64,000 bases of DNA from Ilumatobacteraceae bacterium (GTDB taxonomy: Bacteria > Actinomycetota > Acidimicrobiia > Acidimicrobiales > Ilumatobacteraceae): contig JAWPMO010000001.1 in the NCBI GenBank assembly GCA_033344875.1, positions 4,427,595 to 4,491,594 on the forward strand. The letters run 5' to 3'. The notes beneath the pieces were generated by a model. The model ran no database searches. It was not told the DNA's origin and saw nothing but the letters and a program-made list of their open reading frames with translations. The translations under genes were made by a program, and so were the position numbers. This document shows positions 35,680-43,785 of this stretch, one piece after another (positions within the stretch are counted from its first letter, which is position 1; every line of letters begins with the position of its first letter).

Positions 35680-36450
35680 ATGTCGACGGTGCAATCGGTC
35701 GAGCGCGCATTTGCGGTGCTCCAATGTCTGGCGAGCGGTCCGGCGGGGGTGTCCGACGTCGCCGAACGGACCTCACTGCCGAAGAGCACCGTGTCGAGGT
35801 TGCTCGGCACACTCGTCGAGCTCGGCGCGGTCGAACAGAGTGAGGCGCTCGGGGTGTACTCGCTCGGTGAGCTCCTCATCGACCTGTCGTCGGCGGCCAG
35901 TCCGGGGCGCAACCTGACCGCGCACGCACGGCCGCACCTCGTCGAGCTCGTGCAGCAGATCGACGAGGCGGCCGGCCTGGGCGTGCTCGACGGCCCGACG
36001 GTCTACTACCTCGATCAGGTCGACGGCGACCACCAGGTCCAGGTTCGTGACTGGACCGGCGAGAGCGTTGACGCCCACGTGGTTTCGGCCGGTCTCGTGC
36101 TGTTGGCGTTCTCGCCGCCGGAGGTGCAGGACGACTACCTGGCGCGCCCGCTCGAGGCGTGGACCGACCAGACGGTCACCGATCCGGGTCTGATCCGACA
36201 GCGCCTCGAAGACATCCGCCGGGCTGGGTTCGCGTGGGTCTTCGAGGAGATGTCGGAAGGGCTCAACTCGGTGGCGGCGCCGGTGTTCAACCCGGCCGGC
36301 TCGGTGATCGCGTCGATCTCGGCGCACGGGCCGTCGTACCGGTTCCCGGCGCCGGGTGCGTCGGCGTCGGTCGCCGCGTTCGTGATCGAAGCCGCGGGTC
36401 GGGTGACCGATCGACTCGCCGGTCGCCATCACCCGGCGACGGCGCGCTGA
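35680..36450 (+). CDS. IclR-family transcriptional regulator
   Basis: A 256-residue regulator with an N-terminal winged helix (about 1-60; QSVERAFAVLQCLASGPAGVSDVAERTSLPKSTVSRLLGTL) and a C-terminal effector domain (about 80-250; YYLDQVDGDHQVQVRDWTGE, VSAGLVLLAF, RRAGFAWVFEEMSEGLNSVAAPVFN). IclR proteins bind short palindromes as dimers or tetramers. GAAGGAG precedes the ATG at 35680. It lies between the MFS gene and the corrinoid operon, with related boxes next to all three and at fdhA/fhs, so it is the best candidate regulator of this one-carbon regulon. Confidence 0.88.
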   Translation: MSTVQSVERAFAVLQCLASGPAGVSDVAERTSLPKSTVSRLLGTLVELGAVEQSEALGVYSLGELLIDLSSAASPGRNLTAHARPHLVELVQQIDEAAGLGVLDGPTVYYLDQVDGDHQVQVRDWTGESVDAHVVSAGLVLLAFSPPEVQDDYLARPLEAWTDQTVTDPGLIRQRLEDIRRAGFAWVFEEMSEGLNSVAAPVFNPAGSVIASISAHGPSYRFPAPGASASVAAFVIEAAGRVTDRLAGRHHPATAR

Positions 36451-36519
36451 CCCGACGCCCGCACGGCGATGGCGGGCCTCGGCTCGAGGTGGTGACGTGG
36501 CGCTCGGCGTCTGGTACCG

Positions 36520-36552
36520 TTCCACAATGCGGTCGCGTTCCGCATCATGGAT
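36520..36552 (+). promoter_or_regulatory. Tandem degenerate TTCC boxes upstream of the corrinoid operon
   Basis: TTCCACAATGCGGTC (36520-36534; 13 of 15 positions match the reverse complement of the iclR box) and TTCCGCATCATGGAT (36538-36552; 12 of 15 match the direct form). They start 18 bp apart, the same spacing as at fdhA/fhs, and end 29 bp before the first gene of the operon. Confidence 0.65.
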
Positions 36553-36581
36553 ACTGCAAGCTTGGATGACCGGGGGGCCAC

Positions 36582-37304
36582 GTGAGCGACGAGAACGACG
36601 ACATCGACCTGGCGGCCCTTCCGGACGACGAACTCGTCCAGCAGATGCACGACGACCTGTACGACGGTCTCGCCGACGAGATCGTCGAGGGCACGTCGAT
36701 CCTGCTCGACCGCGGCTGGGGCGCCGACAAGGTCCTCAACGACGCGCTCGTCGAAGGCATGCGGATCGTCGGCATCGACTTCCGCGACGGCATCCTGTTC
36801 GTTCCCGAGGTCTTGCTCGCGGCCAACGCCATGAAGGCGGGAATGGAACTGCTCCGGCCGCTCCTGGCCGAGACCGGCGCCGAATCGGTCGGGAAGATCG
36901 TGATCGGCACCGTCAAGGGCGACATCCACGACATCGGCAAGAACCTGACCGCGATGATGATGGAGGGCGCGGGCTTCGAGGTCGTCGATCTCGGTATCAA
37001 CTGCGACGTCGACAAGTACCTCGCAGCGCTCGAGGAGCACCAGCCCGACATCCTCGGCATGTCGGCGCTGCTCACGACCACGATGCCGTACATGAAGGTC
37101 GTCATCGACACGCTCGACGAAAAGCAGCTGCGGTCGAAGTACATCGTGCTCGTCGGCGGCGCGCCGCTCAACGAGGAGTTCGGGGAGGCCGTCGGAGCCG
37201 ACGGGTACTGCCGTGACGCCGCCGTCGCTGCGGAGATGGCCAGAGCGTTGGTCTCGGCCCGTCGCCTGAGGACGGCCGAGCCTGCGGGACCGTCGGTGCA
37301 GTGA
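36582..37304 (+). CDS. Methyl-accepting corrinoid protein (MttC/MtbC-like)
   Basis: A 240-residue cobalamin carrier protein. An N-terminal helical cap domain (about 12-100; VLNDALVEGMRIVGIDFRDGILFVPEVLLAANAMKAGMELLRP) precedes the Rossmann-like B12 domain. The base-off motif GDIHDIGKN holds the axial His116, and SALLTTTMPYMKVVIDTLDE and VGGAPLNEEFGEAVGADGYCRDA complete it. It shuttles a methyl group from an MttB-type methyltransferase to the methyl-THF methyltransferase. Start is GTG at 36582. It is the first gene of a tightly packed eight-gene operon, and the next gene overlaps its end by four bases. Confidence 0.92.
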   Translation: MSDENDDIDLAALPDDELVQQMHDDLYDGLADEIVEGTSILLDRGWGADKVLNDALVEGMRIVGIDFRDGILFVPEVLLAANAMKAGMELLRPLLAETGAESVGKIVIGTVKGDIHDIGKNLTAMMMEGAGFEVVDLGINCDVDKYLAALEEHQPDILGMSALLTTTMPYMKVVIDTLDEKQLRSKYIVLVGGAPLNEEFGEAVGADGYCRDAAVAAEMARALVSARRLRTAEPAGPSVQ

Positions 37305-37906
37305 CCGGTCCGCTCGTGTTGGCGTGTGGTGCGCTGGTGCGCGAGCTGCGCGCCGTGCTCCGCCACGACGGGCTTGCCGACCGGCTCGATGTCGACTACC
37401 TGCCGGCGCCGTTGCACAATCGGCCCGAACGAATCGTGCCGGCGATCGAGGCCCGGTTGGCCGACGTTCCGCGCGAGCGTCCGGTGTTCCTCGGCTACGC
37501 CGACTGTGGAACCGGCGGCATGCTCGACACCTGGATCGCCTCGTGCGGTCGGGTGATCTCGCGCCTCCCGGGTGCCCACTGCTACGAGTTCTTCGCCGGC
37601 GTCGACCGCTTCGACGAACTCCAAGCCGAAGAGATCGGCACGTTCTTCCTCACCGACTTCCTCGCCAGGAACTTCGACGCCCTCGTCTGGCAGGGACTGC
37701 GCATCGACCGGCATCCCGAGTTGCTCGACCTCTACTTCGGCAACTATCGGCGTGTGTTGCTGCTCTCGCAGGCCGACGACCCGGTCGTGGTCGACGCGGG
37801 CAAGGCGGCCGCCGCACGACTCGGGCTCGAGTTCGCGCACGTCCACACCGGGCTCGGCCCGTTCGGCGAATCGGTCCGGGTCGAACTCCGGGCGGTGGGT
37901 GCCTGA
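37301..37906 (+). CDS. DUF1638 family protein
   Basis: A 201-residue protein matching the DUF1638 family, which is typically encoded next to corrinoid methyltransferase genes. Recognisable stretches are LACGALVRELRAVL, DYLPAPLHNRPERIVPAIEARL, VFLGYADCGTGGMLD (Cys near residue 69) and HCYEFFAGVDRF, which hold conserved Cys and His residues that might bind metal. Biochemical function is unknown. The GTG start overlaps the corrinoid gene and the stop overlaps the next ATG, so it is cotranslated with the methyl-transfer proteins. A role in cofactor handling or reactivation would be inference. Confidence 0.78.
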   Translation: MTGPLVLACGALVRELRAVLRHDGLADRLDVDYLPAPLHNRPERIVPAIEARLADVPRERPVFLGYADCGTGGMLDTWIASCGRVISRLPGAHCYEFFAGVDRFDELQAEEIGTFFLTDFLARNFDALVWQGLRIDRHPELLDLYFGNYRRVLLLSQADDPVVVDAGKAAAARLGLEFAHVHTGLGPFGESVRVELRAVGA

Positions 37907-38343
37907 TGGCCCGCCGCGGCGAGGCGTCCCAGGTCGTCACGATCTTCTGGCGCGACATCCCCGCCCAGGTCAACGGCCAGTCGGGTCGCGACCGGCATCA
38001 GGTCGTGCTGTCCAACAAGTTCCAGCGGGCGATCGATCGAGCGAAGCGCAAGGCGCAGATCTACACCGCCGACGAAGACATCGCCCAGTGGCGGCGGGAG
38101 AGCTCGCCGTGTCGAGGCGACGCGGCTGCCGCCGCGGACGCCGAGGCCGCGCGTCTGGAGCGGGAGACGACTCGCGAATACCTCGGTCGGCTCGCGTACG
38201 CCGGCGGATTCGCCGCCGACGTCGACGGCGAGGTCGGCGAGGTCGGTCGGCGCGAGCTGCTCGCGCTCGAAGAGCTCGACGACGATCCCGACCGATCGCC
38301 CGGTGTCGACACCGCGGCGGTCACCGACCAGGAGGCGACATGA
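37906..38343 (+). CDS. Small PF13769-like ('virulence factor') protein
   Basis: A 145-residue soluble protein. The first 65 residues (VVTIFWRDIPAQVNGQSGRD, VVLSNKFQRAIDRAKRKAQIY, then DEDIAQWRRE) match what is remembered of the PF13769 family, misleadingly named 'virulence factor'. The rest is Ala/Glu/Asp-rich. No catalytic signature is visible. The ATG at 37906 overlaps the DUF1638 stop, and its stop overlaps the ATG of the methyltransferase gene. Conservation of such a gene inside corrinoid operons would point to an accessory role in methyl transfer. Confidence 0.65.
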   Translation: MARRGEASQVVTIFWRDIPAQVNGQSGRDRHQVVLSNKFQRAIDRAKRKAQIYTADEDIAQWRRESSPCRGDAAAAADAEAARLERETTREYLGRLAYAGGFAADVDGEVGEVGRRELLALEELDDDPDRSPGVDTAAVTDQEAT

Positions 38344-39245
38344 CCGACACCGTGGTGAGTTCCGCGACGCGAGAGGTCGTCATCGGGTTCGACCGGCCGT
38401 TCGTGATGATCGGCGAACGGATCAACCCGACCGGGCGAAAGCTGCTGGCGGCCGAGATGAAGGACGGCGACTTCTCCCGGGTCGAGGCCGATGCGATCGC
38501 CCAGGTCGAAGCGGGCGCACACATGCTCGACGTCAACGCCGGGATCCCGCTCGCCGACGAACCCGCCCTCCTGGCACGAGCGATCGAGCTCGTCCAGCGC
38601 GTCACCGACGTTCCGCTCTCGATCGACTCGTCGATCATCGAGGCGCTCGAGGCCGGGCTCGCGGTCTACCAGGGCAAGCCGCTGGTCAACTCTGTCACCG
38701 GCGAGGACGAGGTGCTCGAACGGGTGCTGCCGCTCGTCGCTCGGTACGGCGCAGCGGTGGTGGCGATCTCCAACGACGAGACCGGGATCTCCGAGGACCC
38801 CGACGTGCGGTTCGCCGTCGCCGAGAAGATCGTGCACCGCGCGGCCGATCACGGCATCCCGGCCTCCGACATCGTCGTCGACCCGCTGGTGATGCCGATC
38901 GGGGCGATGGGCGCGGCCGGACAGCAGGCGTTCCGGCTGCTGCGGCGGCTTCGCGAGGAGCTCGAGGTGAACACCACCTGCGGTGCGTCGAACGTCAGCT
39001 TCGGGCTGCCGAACCGGCACGTGATCACCGGGACGTTCCTGTCGATGGCGATCGCGTCGGGCATGACCTCGGCGATCATGAACCCGCTCCATCCCGAGGT
39101 GAAGTCGGCGGTGATGGCCGCCGACGTGCTGATGGGCACCGATCGCGACTGCGGGGCGTGGATCCGTGCCAACCGTGATCCCGACGCGCCGGCCGGCGGG
39201 CGCGGCGCACGCGAGGGCCGGCGCCGCCGGCGTCCGGCGGAGTGA
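38340..39245 (+). CDS. Methyltetrahydrofolate:corrinoid methyltransferase (AcsE/MtrH-like)
   Basis: A 301-residue pterin-binding TIM-barrel protein. It should move the methyl group between the corrinoid protein and tetrahydrofolate. Signatures are FVMIGERINPTGRK (about 21-34), GAHMLDVNAGIPLADE (about 59-74), VPLSIDSSIIEALEAGL (about 94-110), KPLVNSVTGED, VVVDPLVMPIG and NTTCGASNVSFGLPNR (about 212-227), which contribute the pterin site. The ATG at 38340 overlaps the preceding stop. A much longer frame continues upstream but runs through two other genes. The C-terminal GGRGAREGRRRRRPAE tail is unusually basic. It is the natural partner of the corrinoid gene at 36582. Confidence 0.9.
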   Translation: MTDTVVSSATREVVIGFDRPFVMIGERINPTGRKLLAAEMKDGDFSRVEADAIAQVEAGAHMLDVNAGIPLADEPALLARAIELVQRVTDVPLSIDSSIIEALEAGLAVYQGKPLVNSVTGEDEVLERVLPLVARYGAAVVAISNDETGISEDPDVRFAVAEKIVHRAADHGIPASDIVVDPLVMPIGAMGAAGQQAFRLLRRLREELEVNTTCGASNVSFGLPNRHVITGTFLSMAIASGMTSAIMNPLHPEVKSAVMAADVLMGTDRDCGAWIRANRDPDAPAGGRGAREGRRRRRPAE

Positions 39246-39249
39246 CACG

Positions 39250-41271
39250 ATGGCCGCCGGCGAGCACCAGGTCGTCTTCACGCCCTCGGGTCTGAGCGGA
39301 CTCGTCGAGCACGGCACGACCGTCCTCGAGGCCGCCAGACTGCTCGGCGCCGACCTCGACACGGTGTGCGGCGGACGCGGCATCTGTGGCCGTTGTCAGG
39401 TGATGCCCAGCATCGGCACGTTCGCCAAATGGGGCGTCACCGTCACCTCCGATGCGCTCGGGCCACCGACGGCGATCGAGACGTCGTACCACGGTGCGCG
39501 TCCCTTCGCCGAGGGCCACCGGCTCGGGTGCGCTGCAACGATCCGTGCCGACGTCGTCGTCGACGTCCCGGCCACCAGCCAGGTGCACCGCCAGGTCGTC
39601 CGCAAGGACCTCGACCTGCCACCGGTCACGATCGACCCGTCGTTCACGCTGTGGTACGTCGAGGTGCCCAAGCCCGAACTGGGCGACGAGGCCAGCGCCG
39701 CCGGTTCGCTGTCGCTGGCGGTCGCCGAGCAGCACGGCCGATCGGCGCCGTTCGTCCCCTTCGGTTCGCTGGCGGCGCTCCAGCCGGTGCTCGCACGCGC
39801 CGGGGGACAGGTGACGGTCGCGATCGACGAGCTCGACTGGGTCGTGGCCATCTGGCCGGGTTTCGTCGACCGAGCACTCGGCGTCGCCGTCGACATCGGT
39901 TCGACCACGATCGCCGGCCACCTGTGCGACGTGACGACCGGTGAGGTCCTGGCGTCGGCGGGGCGGATGAACCCCCAGATCCGATACGGCGAAGACCTGA
40001 TGAGCCGGGTGTCGTACGTGATGATGAACCCGGGCGGCGACCGCGAGTTGACCGTCGCGGTCCGCACCGCGCTCGACGGTCTGATCGGCGACCTGGTCGA
40101 CCAGGTCGAGAGCTTCCGCGAGGACGTGCTCGAGATCGTGCTCGTCGGGAATCCGATCATGCACCACGTGCTGCTCGGGATCGATCCGACCCCGCTCGGG
40201 CAGGCTCCGTTCACGTTGGCGACCAACCGGGCGATCACGACCCGCGCGGCCGACCTCGATCTGCTCGCGCCCAACGCCCGCTGCTACGTCGGACCGTGCA
40301 TCGCCGGTCACGTCGGCGCCGACACGGCGGCGGCGATCCTCGCCGAGGGCCCGCACCGGTCCGACGGCATGCAGCTCCTCGTCGACATCGGCACCAACGC
40401 CGAGATCGTGCTCGGCAACAGTGTTCGCCAGTTCGCTGCGTCGAGCCCGACCGGGCCGGCGTTCGAGGGTGCGCAGATCAGCTGCGGTCAGCGGGCGACG
40501 GCGGGGGCGATCGAGGGGGTGCGGATCGATCCCGTCACGCTCGAACCGCGACTCAAGGTGATCGGCATCGAGGTGTGGAGCGACGACTCGTCATTCGATG
40601 CGTTCGCCACCACGACGGGGATCTCGGGGATCTGTGGTTCGGGCATCATCGACGTCGTCGCCGAGATGTACCTGGCCGGCATCGTCGACCGCGACGGCGT
40701 GATCCGGGGCGAGCTGGCCGAGCGCACGGACCGCGTCGTGACCGACGGGCGGACGTTCTCGTACGTGCTCCACGGCGGGAGCGGCGCTGCCGATCGGGTC
40801 GCCGTCACCCAGAACGACATCCGCGCGATCCAACTCGCCAAGGCGGCACTCCGGGCGGGCATCGACCTGCTGATCGAGCGCGCCGGCCGCCCTGAGGTCG
40901 TCGACATCCGGCTCGCCGGAGCGTTCGGTGCCCACATCGACCCGCTCCGGGCGATGGTGTTGGGCCTGGTGCCCGACTGCCCGCTCGACTCGGTGCGTGC
41001 GGTCGGCAACGCCGCGGGCACCGGGGCGGTCCAGGCCCTGCTCTCGCGGACGCTGCGGGCCGAGATGGAACACGCGGTGCGCGAGGTGGTCAAGATCGAG
41101 ACCGCGACCGAGCCCCGCTTCCAGGAGCTGTTCGTGTCGGCGATGGCGTTCCCCCACGCGACGGCGTCGATGCCGAACGTGAGCGCCGTCGTGCAGTTGC
41201 CCCAACCGATCGAAGCCGGCGCCGCCGGCGACCGCGGCCGTCGACGACGGCGAGGAGGAACCGTCCGATGA
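39250..41271 (+). CDS. Corrinoid reactivation protein (RamA-like, [2Fe-2S] plus ASKHA/DUF4445)
   Basis: A 673-residue protein with an N-terminal plant-type [2Fe-2S] domain (Cys40, Cys46, Cys49 and Cys94) and a large C-terminal ASKHA-fold region (ALGVAVDIGSTTIAGHLCDVTTG near residue 220; LLVDIGTNAEIVLGN near 380; CGSGIIDVVAEMY). Such proteins reduce accidentally oxidised cob(II)alamin back to cob(I)alamin using ATP. The presence of this gene shows that the operon is set up for repeated B12 methyl cycling. ATG at 39250 follows the methyltransferase stop by four bases. The last codon overlaps the MttB-like start. The C-terminus is Arg-rich (GDRGRRRRRGG). Confidence 0.88.
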   Translation: MAAGEHQVVFTPSGLSGLVEHGTTVLEAARLLGADLDTVCGGRGICGRCQVMPSIGTFAKWGVTVTSDALGPPTAIETSYHGARPFAEGHRLGCAATIRADVVVDVPATSQVHRQVVRKDLDLPPVTIDPSFTLWYVEVPKPELGDEASAAGSLSLAVAEQHGRSAPFVPFGSLAALQPVLARAGGQVTVAIDELDWVVAIWPGFVDRALGVAVDIGSTTIAGHLCDVTTGEVLASAGRMNPQIRYGEDLMSRVSYVMMNPGGDRELTVAVRTALDGLIGDLVDQVESFREDVLEIVLVGNPIMHHVLLGIDPTPLGQAPFTLATNRAITTRAADLDLLAPNARCYVGPCIAGHVGADTAAAILAEGPHRSDGMQLLVDIGTNAEIVLGNSVRQFAASSPTGPAFEGAQISCGQRATAGAIEGVRIDPVTLEPRLKVIGIEVWSDDSSFDAFATTTGISGICGSGIIDVVAEMYLAGIVDRDGVIRGELAERTDRVVTDGRTFSYVLHGGSGAADRVAVTQNDIRAIQLAKAALRAGIDLLIERAGRPEVVDIRLAGAFGAHIDPLRAMVLGLVPDCPLDSVRAVGNAAGTGAVQALLSRTLRAEMEHAVREVVKIETATEPRFQELFVSAMAFPHATASMPNVSAVVQLPQPIEAGAAGDRGRRRRRGGTVR

Positions 41272-42824
41272 GTGACGACACGGCACCCACGCCCAGCCGC
41301 AGCGGTCGTCGGGGAGGCGGCCGCGAGGCCCGCCGAACTCTCCGCGCCGGTGGGGTGACCGATGCGGCAGCGTTCCTGACCCGCACGATGCGGCCGTTCG
41401 AACTCGTGTCCGACGAGGGCATGGAGCTGCTCGAACACAACGCCGACACGATCCTCGAACAGGTCGGGGTCGAGATCCGTGACTACCCGTCGGCGCTCGA
41501 ACGGTTCGCCGACGCCGGTGCCGACGTCACCGGGACGCGGGTCCGGTTCCCACGTGGGATGTGCCGGCAGATCGTCCGGGCGTCGACGCCGGCGGTCTAC
41601 ACGCAGCACGGCCGCAACCCCGAACGCAACGTGCAGATCGGCGGCGACGCCACCGTGTTCGCCCCGAACTACGGATCGCCGTTCGTTCACGATCTCGACC
41701 AGGGTCGGCGCTACGCCACGATCGCCGACTTCGAGAACTTCGTGAAGCTCAGCTACGTGTCGCCGTACCTGCATCACAGCGGCGGGACCGTGTGCGAGCC
41801 GGTCGACGTGCCCGTCAGCAAACGGCACCTCGACATGGTGTACGCCCATCTGCGGTACAGCGACAAGCCGTTCATGGGGTCGGTCACCGCGGGTGAACGG
41901 GCGGCCGATTCCGTGGAGATGGCGCGCATCGCCTTCGGCGGCGACCTGCAGGATCGAACGGTGATGACCAGCCTGATCAACGCCTCGTCGCCGTTGATCT
42001 GGGACGGCTCGATGCTCGAAGCGGCCGAGGTCTACGCCGCCGCCAACCAGGCGTGCATCATCACCCCGTTCATACTGGCGGGAGCCATGTCGCCGGCGAC
42101 GTCGGCCGGGGTCGCGGCACAGACCCTGGCCGAGGCGTTGGCGGGCATCACCTTCACCCAGCTCGTGCGTCCGGGAGCACCGGTCGTGCTCGGCTCGTTC
42201 GCCAGCTCGATGTCGATGCAGTCGGGGGCACCGACGTTCGGGACCCCCGAACCGGCCGTGGTCCTGTACACGGTGGCTCAGCTCGCCCGTCGACTCGGGG
42301 TGCCGTTCCGGTCCGGCGGCTCGCTCTGCGCTTCGAAGCTGCCGGATGCCCAGGCCGCGTACGAGTCGGCATCGACGTTGCTGCCGACCGTGATGGGCGG
42401 TGTCAACTTCGTGCTGCACGCGGCCGGTTGGCTCGAGGGTGGGTTGGCGATCGGCTACGAGAAGTTCGTGCTCGACTGCGATCAACTCGGCGGCATGGCG
42501 ACGTTCGTGAAGGGGCTCGACCTGTCGCCGAACGGACAGGCGATCGACGCGATCCTCGAACACGAGCCGGGTGAGCACTTCCTCGGCACCGCCCACACCC
42601 TCGCCAACTTCGAGAGCGCGTTCTACCGATCGACCACCGCCGACAACAACAGTTTCGAGCAGTGGTCGGAGGAGGGCGGTCTCGACGCCGCACAGCGGGC
42701 CAACGCCGTCTGGAAGGAGCAGCTCGCGTCGTACACGGCACCGCCGATCGACGACGCCGTCGACGAGCAACTCCGCGAGTACGTCGATCGACGCAAGGCC
42801 GAACTGCCGGACGCGTTCGCGTGA
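41268..42824 (+). CDS. MttB-family corrinoid methyltransferase, non-pyrrolysine (paralogue 1)
   Basis: A 518-residue member of the trimethylamine methyltransferase superfamily, without any in-frame amber codon. Such MttB homologues use quaternary amines (glycine betaine, proline betaine, carnitine and others) rather than trimethylamine. Family stretches include HNADTILEQVGVEI, GRNPERNVQIGG, FAPNYGSPFVHD, GAMSPATSAGVAAQTLAEALAG, GSFASSMSMQSGAPTFGTPE and GEHFLGTAHTLANF. The first 35 residues are basic and probably disordered. It overlaps the reactivator gene and is followed by the MTHFR-like gene, placing it as the substrate-facing methyltransferase of the operon. The substrate is not determinable here. 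Confidence 0.88.
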   Translation: MSDDTAPTPSRSGRRGGGREARRTLRAGGVTDAAAFLTRTMRPFELVSDEGMELLEHNADTILEQVGVEIRDYPSALERFADAGADVTGTRVRFPRGMCRQIVRASTPAVYTQHGRNPERNVQIGGDATVFAPNYGSPFVHDLDQGRRYATIADFENFVKLSYVSPYLHHSGGTVCEPVDVPVSKRHLDMVYAHLRYSDKPFMGSVTAGERAADSVEMARIAFGGDLQDRTVMTSLINASSPLIWDGSMLEAAEVYAAANQACIITPFILAGAMSPATSAGVAAQTLAEALAGITFTQLVRPGAPVVLGSFASSMSMQSGAPTFGTPEPAVVLYTVAQLARRLGVPFRSGGSLCASKLPDAQAAYESASTLLPTVMGGVNFVLHAAGWLEGGLAIGYEKFVLDCDQLGGMATFVKGLDLSPNGQAIDAILEHEPGEHFLGTAHTLANFESAFYRSTTADNNSFEQWSEEGGLDAAQRANAVWKEQLASYTAPPIDDAVDEQLREYVDRRKAELPDAFA

Positions 42825-42837
42825 TGACGGGCCGACG

Positions 42838-43785
42838 ATGATCAGCCTCTTGAAGAAGATCCTCCCGTTCGATCTCGCCGGTTCGAGCGACCCGCTCGAC
42901 GCGACCGACGTGGTCGACGTGATCGAAGCCGCCGATCCCGACCTGCGCGACGCCATGCGTGACCTGGTCGAGCACCTCCACTACGAGATCGTGCCGATGG
43001 CGTCGATCGACGAGGCGATAGAGGCGCTGCCGGACGGCTCGCGCGTGTCGGTCACCTGCTCGCCCGTGAAGGGCATCATGGCGACCCGCGAGTACACCGA
43101 ACGTCTGCTGACGCTCGGGCACCGACCCATCCCCCACGTCGCCGCCCGTCTCGTCGCCGGTCCGGACGAGACACGCGAGCTCGCTCGCTGGGTCCGCGAC
43201 TGCGGGCTGTCGGAGGTGTTCGTGATCGCCGGTGACGCTCCCGAACCGGCCGGGCCGTACGACGGTGCGCTGCCGTTCATGCGTGACTTCCTCGCCGCCG
43301 ACCCCGGTGTCGGGCGGATCGGCGTCACCGGCTATCCCGATGGACACGCACTGATCGACGACGCCGATCTGCACATGCAGCTGCGGGCGAAGCAGTCCCT
43401 GCTCGCCGAGTTCGGCGTCGGCGGCTGGATCTCGACGCAGATGTGCTTCGATGACGGGATGGTGCGTGACTGGATCGACCGGGAACGTTCGGCCGGCATC
43501 ACGCTGCCGATCAGACTCGGTGTGCCCGGTGTCGTCGACCGGGCGCGGCTGATGAAGATGGGGACCCGCCTCGGGATCGGCGCCTCGATGCGGTTCCTCG
43601 CCAAGAACCGGTCGACCGTGATGCATCTGATGGCCCCTGGCGGTTTCGACCCGACCGACCACGTGGTGGCGTTCGCCGACGATGCGGACGCACTCGGCAT
43701 CGAAGCCCTGCACGTCTTCACGTTCAACTCGGTGGCCGACACGCGGGTGTGGCAGGAGGCGATCGTCGAGGGGGCCGCGACATGA
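42838..43785 (+). CDS. Methylenetetrahydrofolate reductase-like protein
   Basis: A 315-residue TIM-barrel protein resembling MetF-type reductases, here probably oxidising methyl-THF to methylene-THF. Visible stretches are RVSVTCSPVKGIMATREYTERLLTLGHRPIPHVAARLV (residues about 62-100), LSEVFVIAGDAPEPAGPYDGA, IGVTGYPDGHALIDDADLHMQLRAKQSLLAEFG and ISTQMCFDDGMV, corresponding to flavin- and folate-binding strands. It is divergent from standard MetF, as is usual for copies in betaine-type clusters. ATG at 42838 follows the MttB stop by 13 bases. The stop overlaps the FAD oxidase start. It bridges the corrinoid branch to FolD and Fhs at 21.7-24.4 kb. Confidence 0.82.
   Translation: MISLLKKILPFDLAGSSDPLDATDVVDVIEAADPDLRDAMRDLVEHLHYEIVPMASIDEAIEALPDGSRVSVTCSPVKGIMATREYTERLLTLGHRPIPHVAARLVAGPDETRELARWVRDCGLSEVFVIAGDAPEPAGPYDGALPFMRDFLAADPGVGRIGVTGYPDGHALIDDADLHMQLRAKQSLLAEFGVGGWISTQMCFDDGMVRDWIDRERSAGITLPIRLGVPGVVDRARLMKMGTRLGIGASMRFLAKNRSTVMHLMAPGGFDPTDHVVAFADDADALGIEALHVFTFNSVADTRVWQEAIVEGAAT

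Noticed and set aside
36451-36581. Cobalamin riboswitch before the corrinoid operon
   Set aside because: The gap is only 131 bp, is taken up partly by the paired TTCC boxes, and no B12-box-like conserved segment was recognised.
41268-42824. Pyrrolysine (in-frame amber) in the MttB homologues
   Set aside because: Both MttB-like frames (also 60285-61850) run full length without any TAG, so they belong to the non-pyrrolysine branch.
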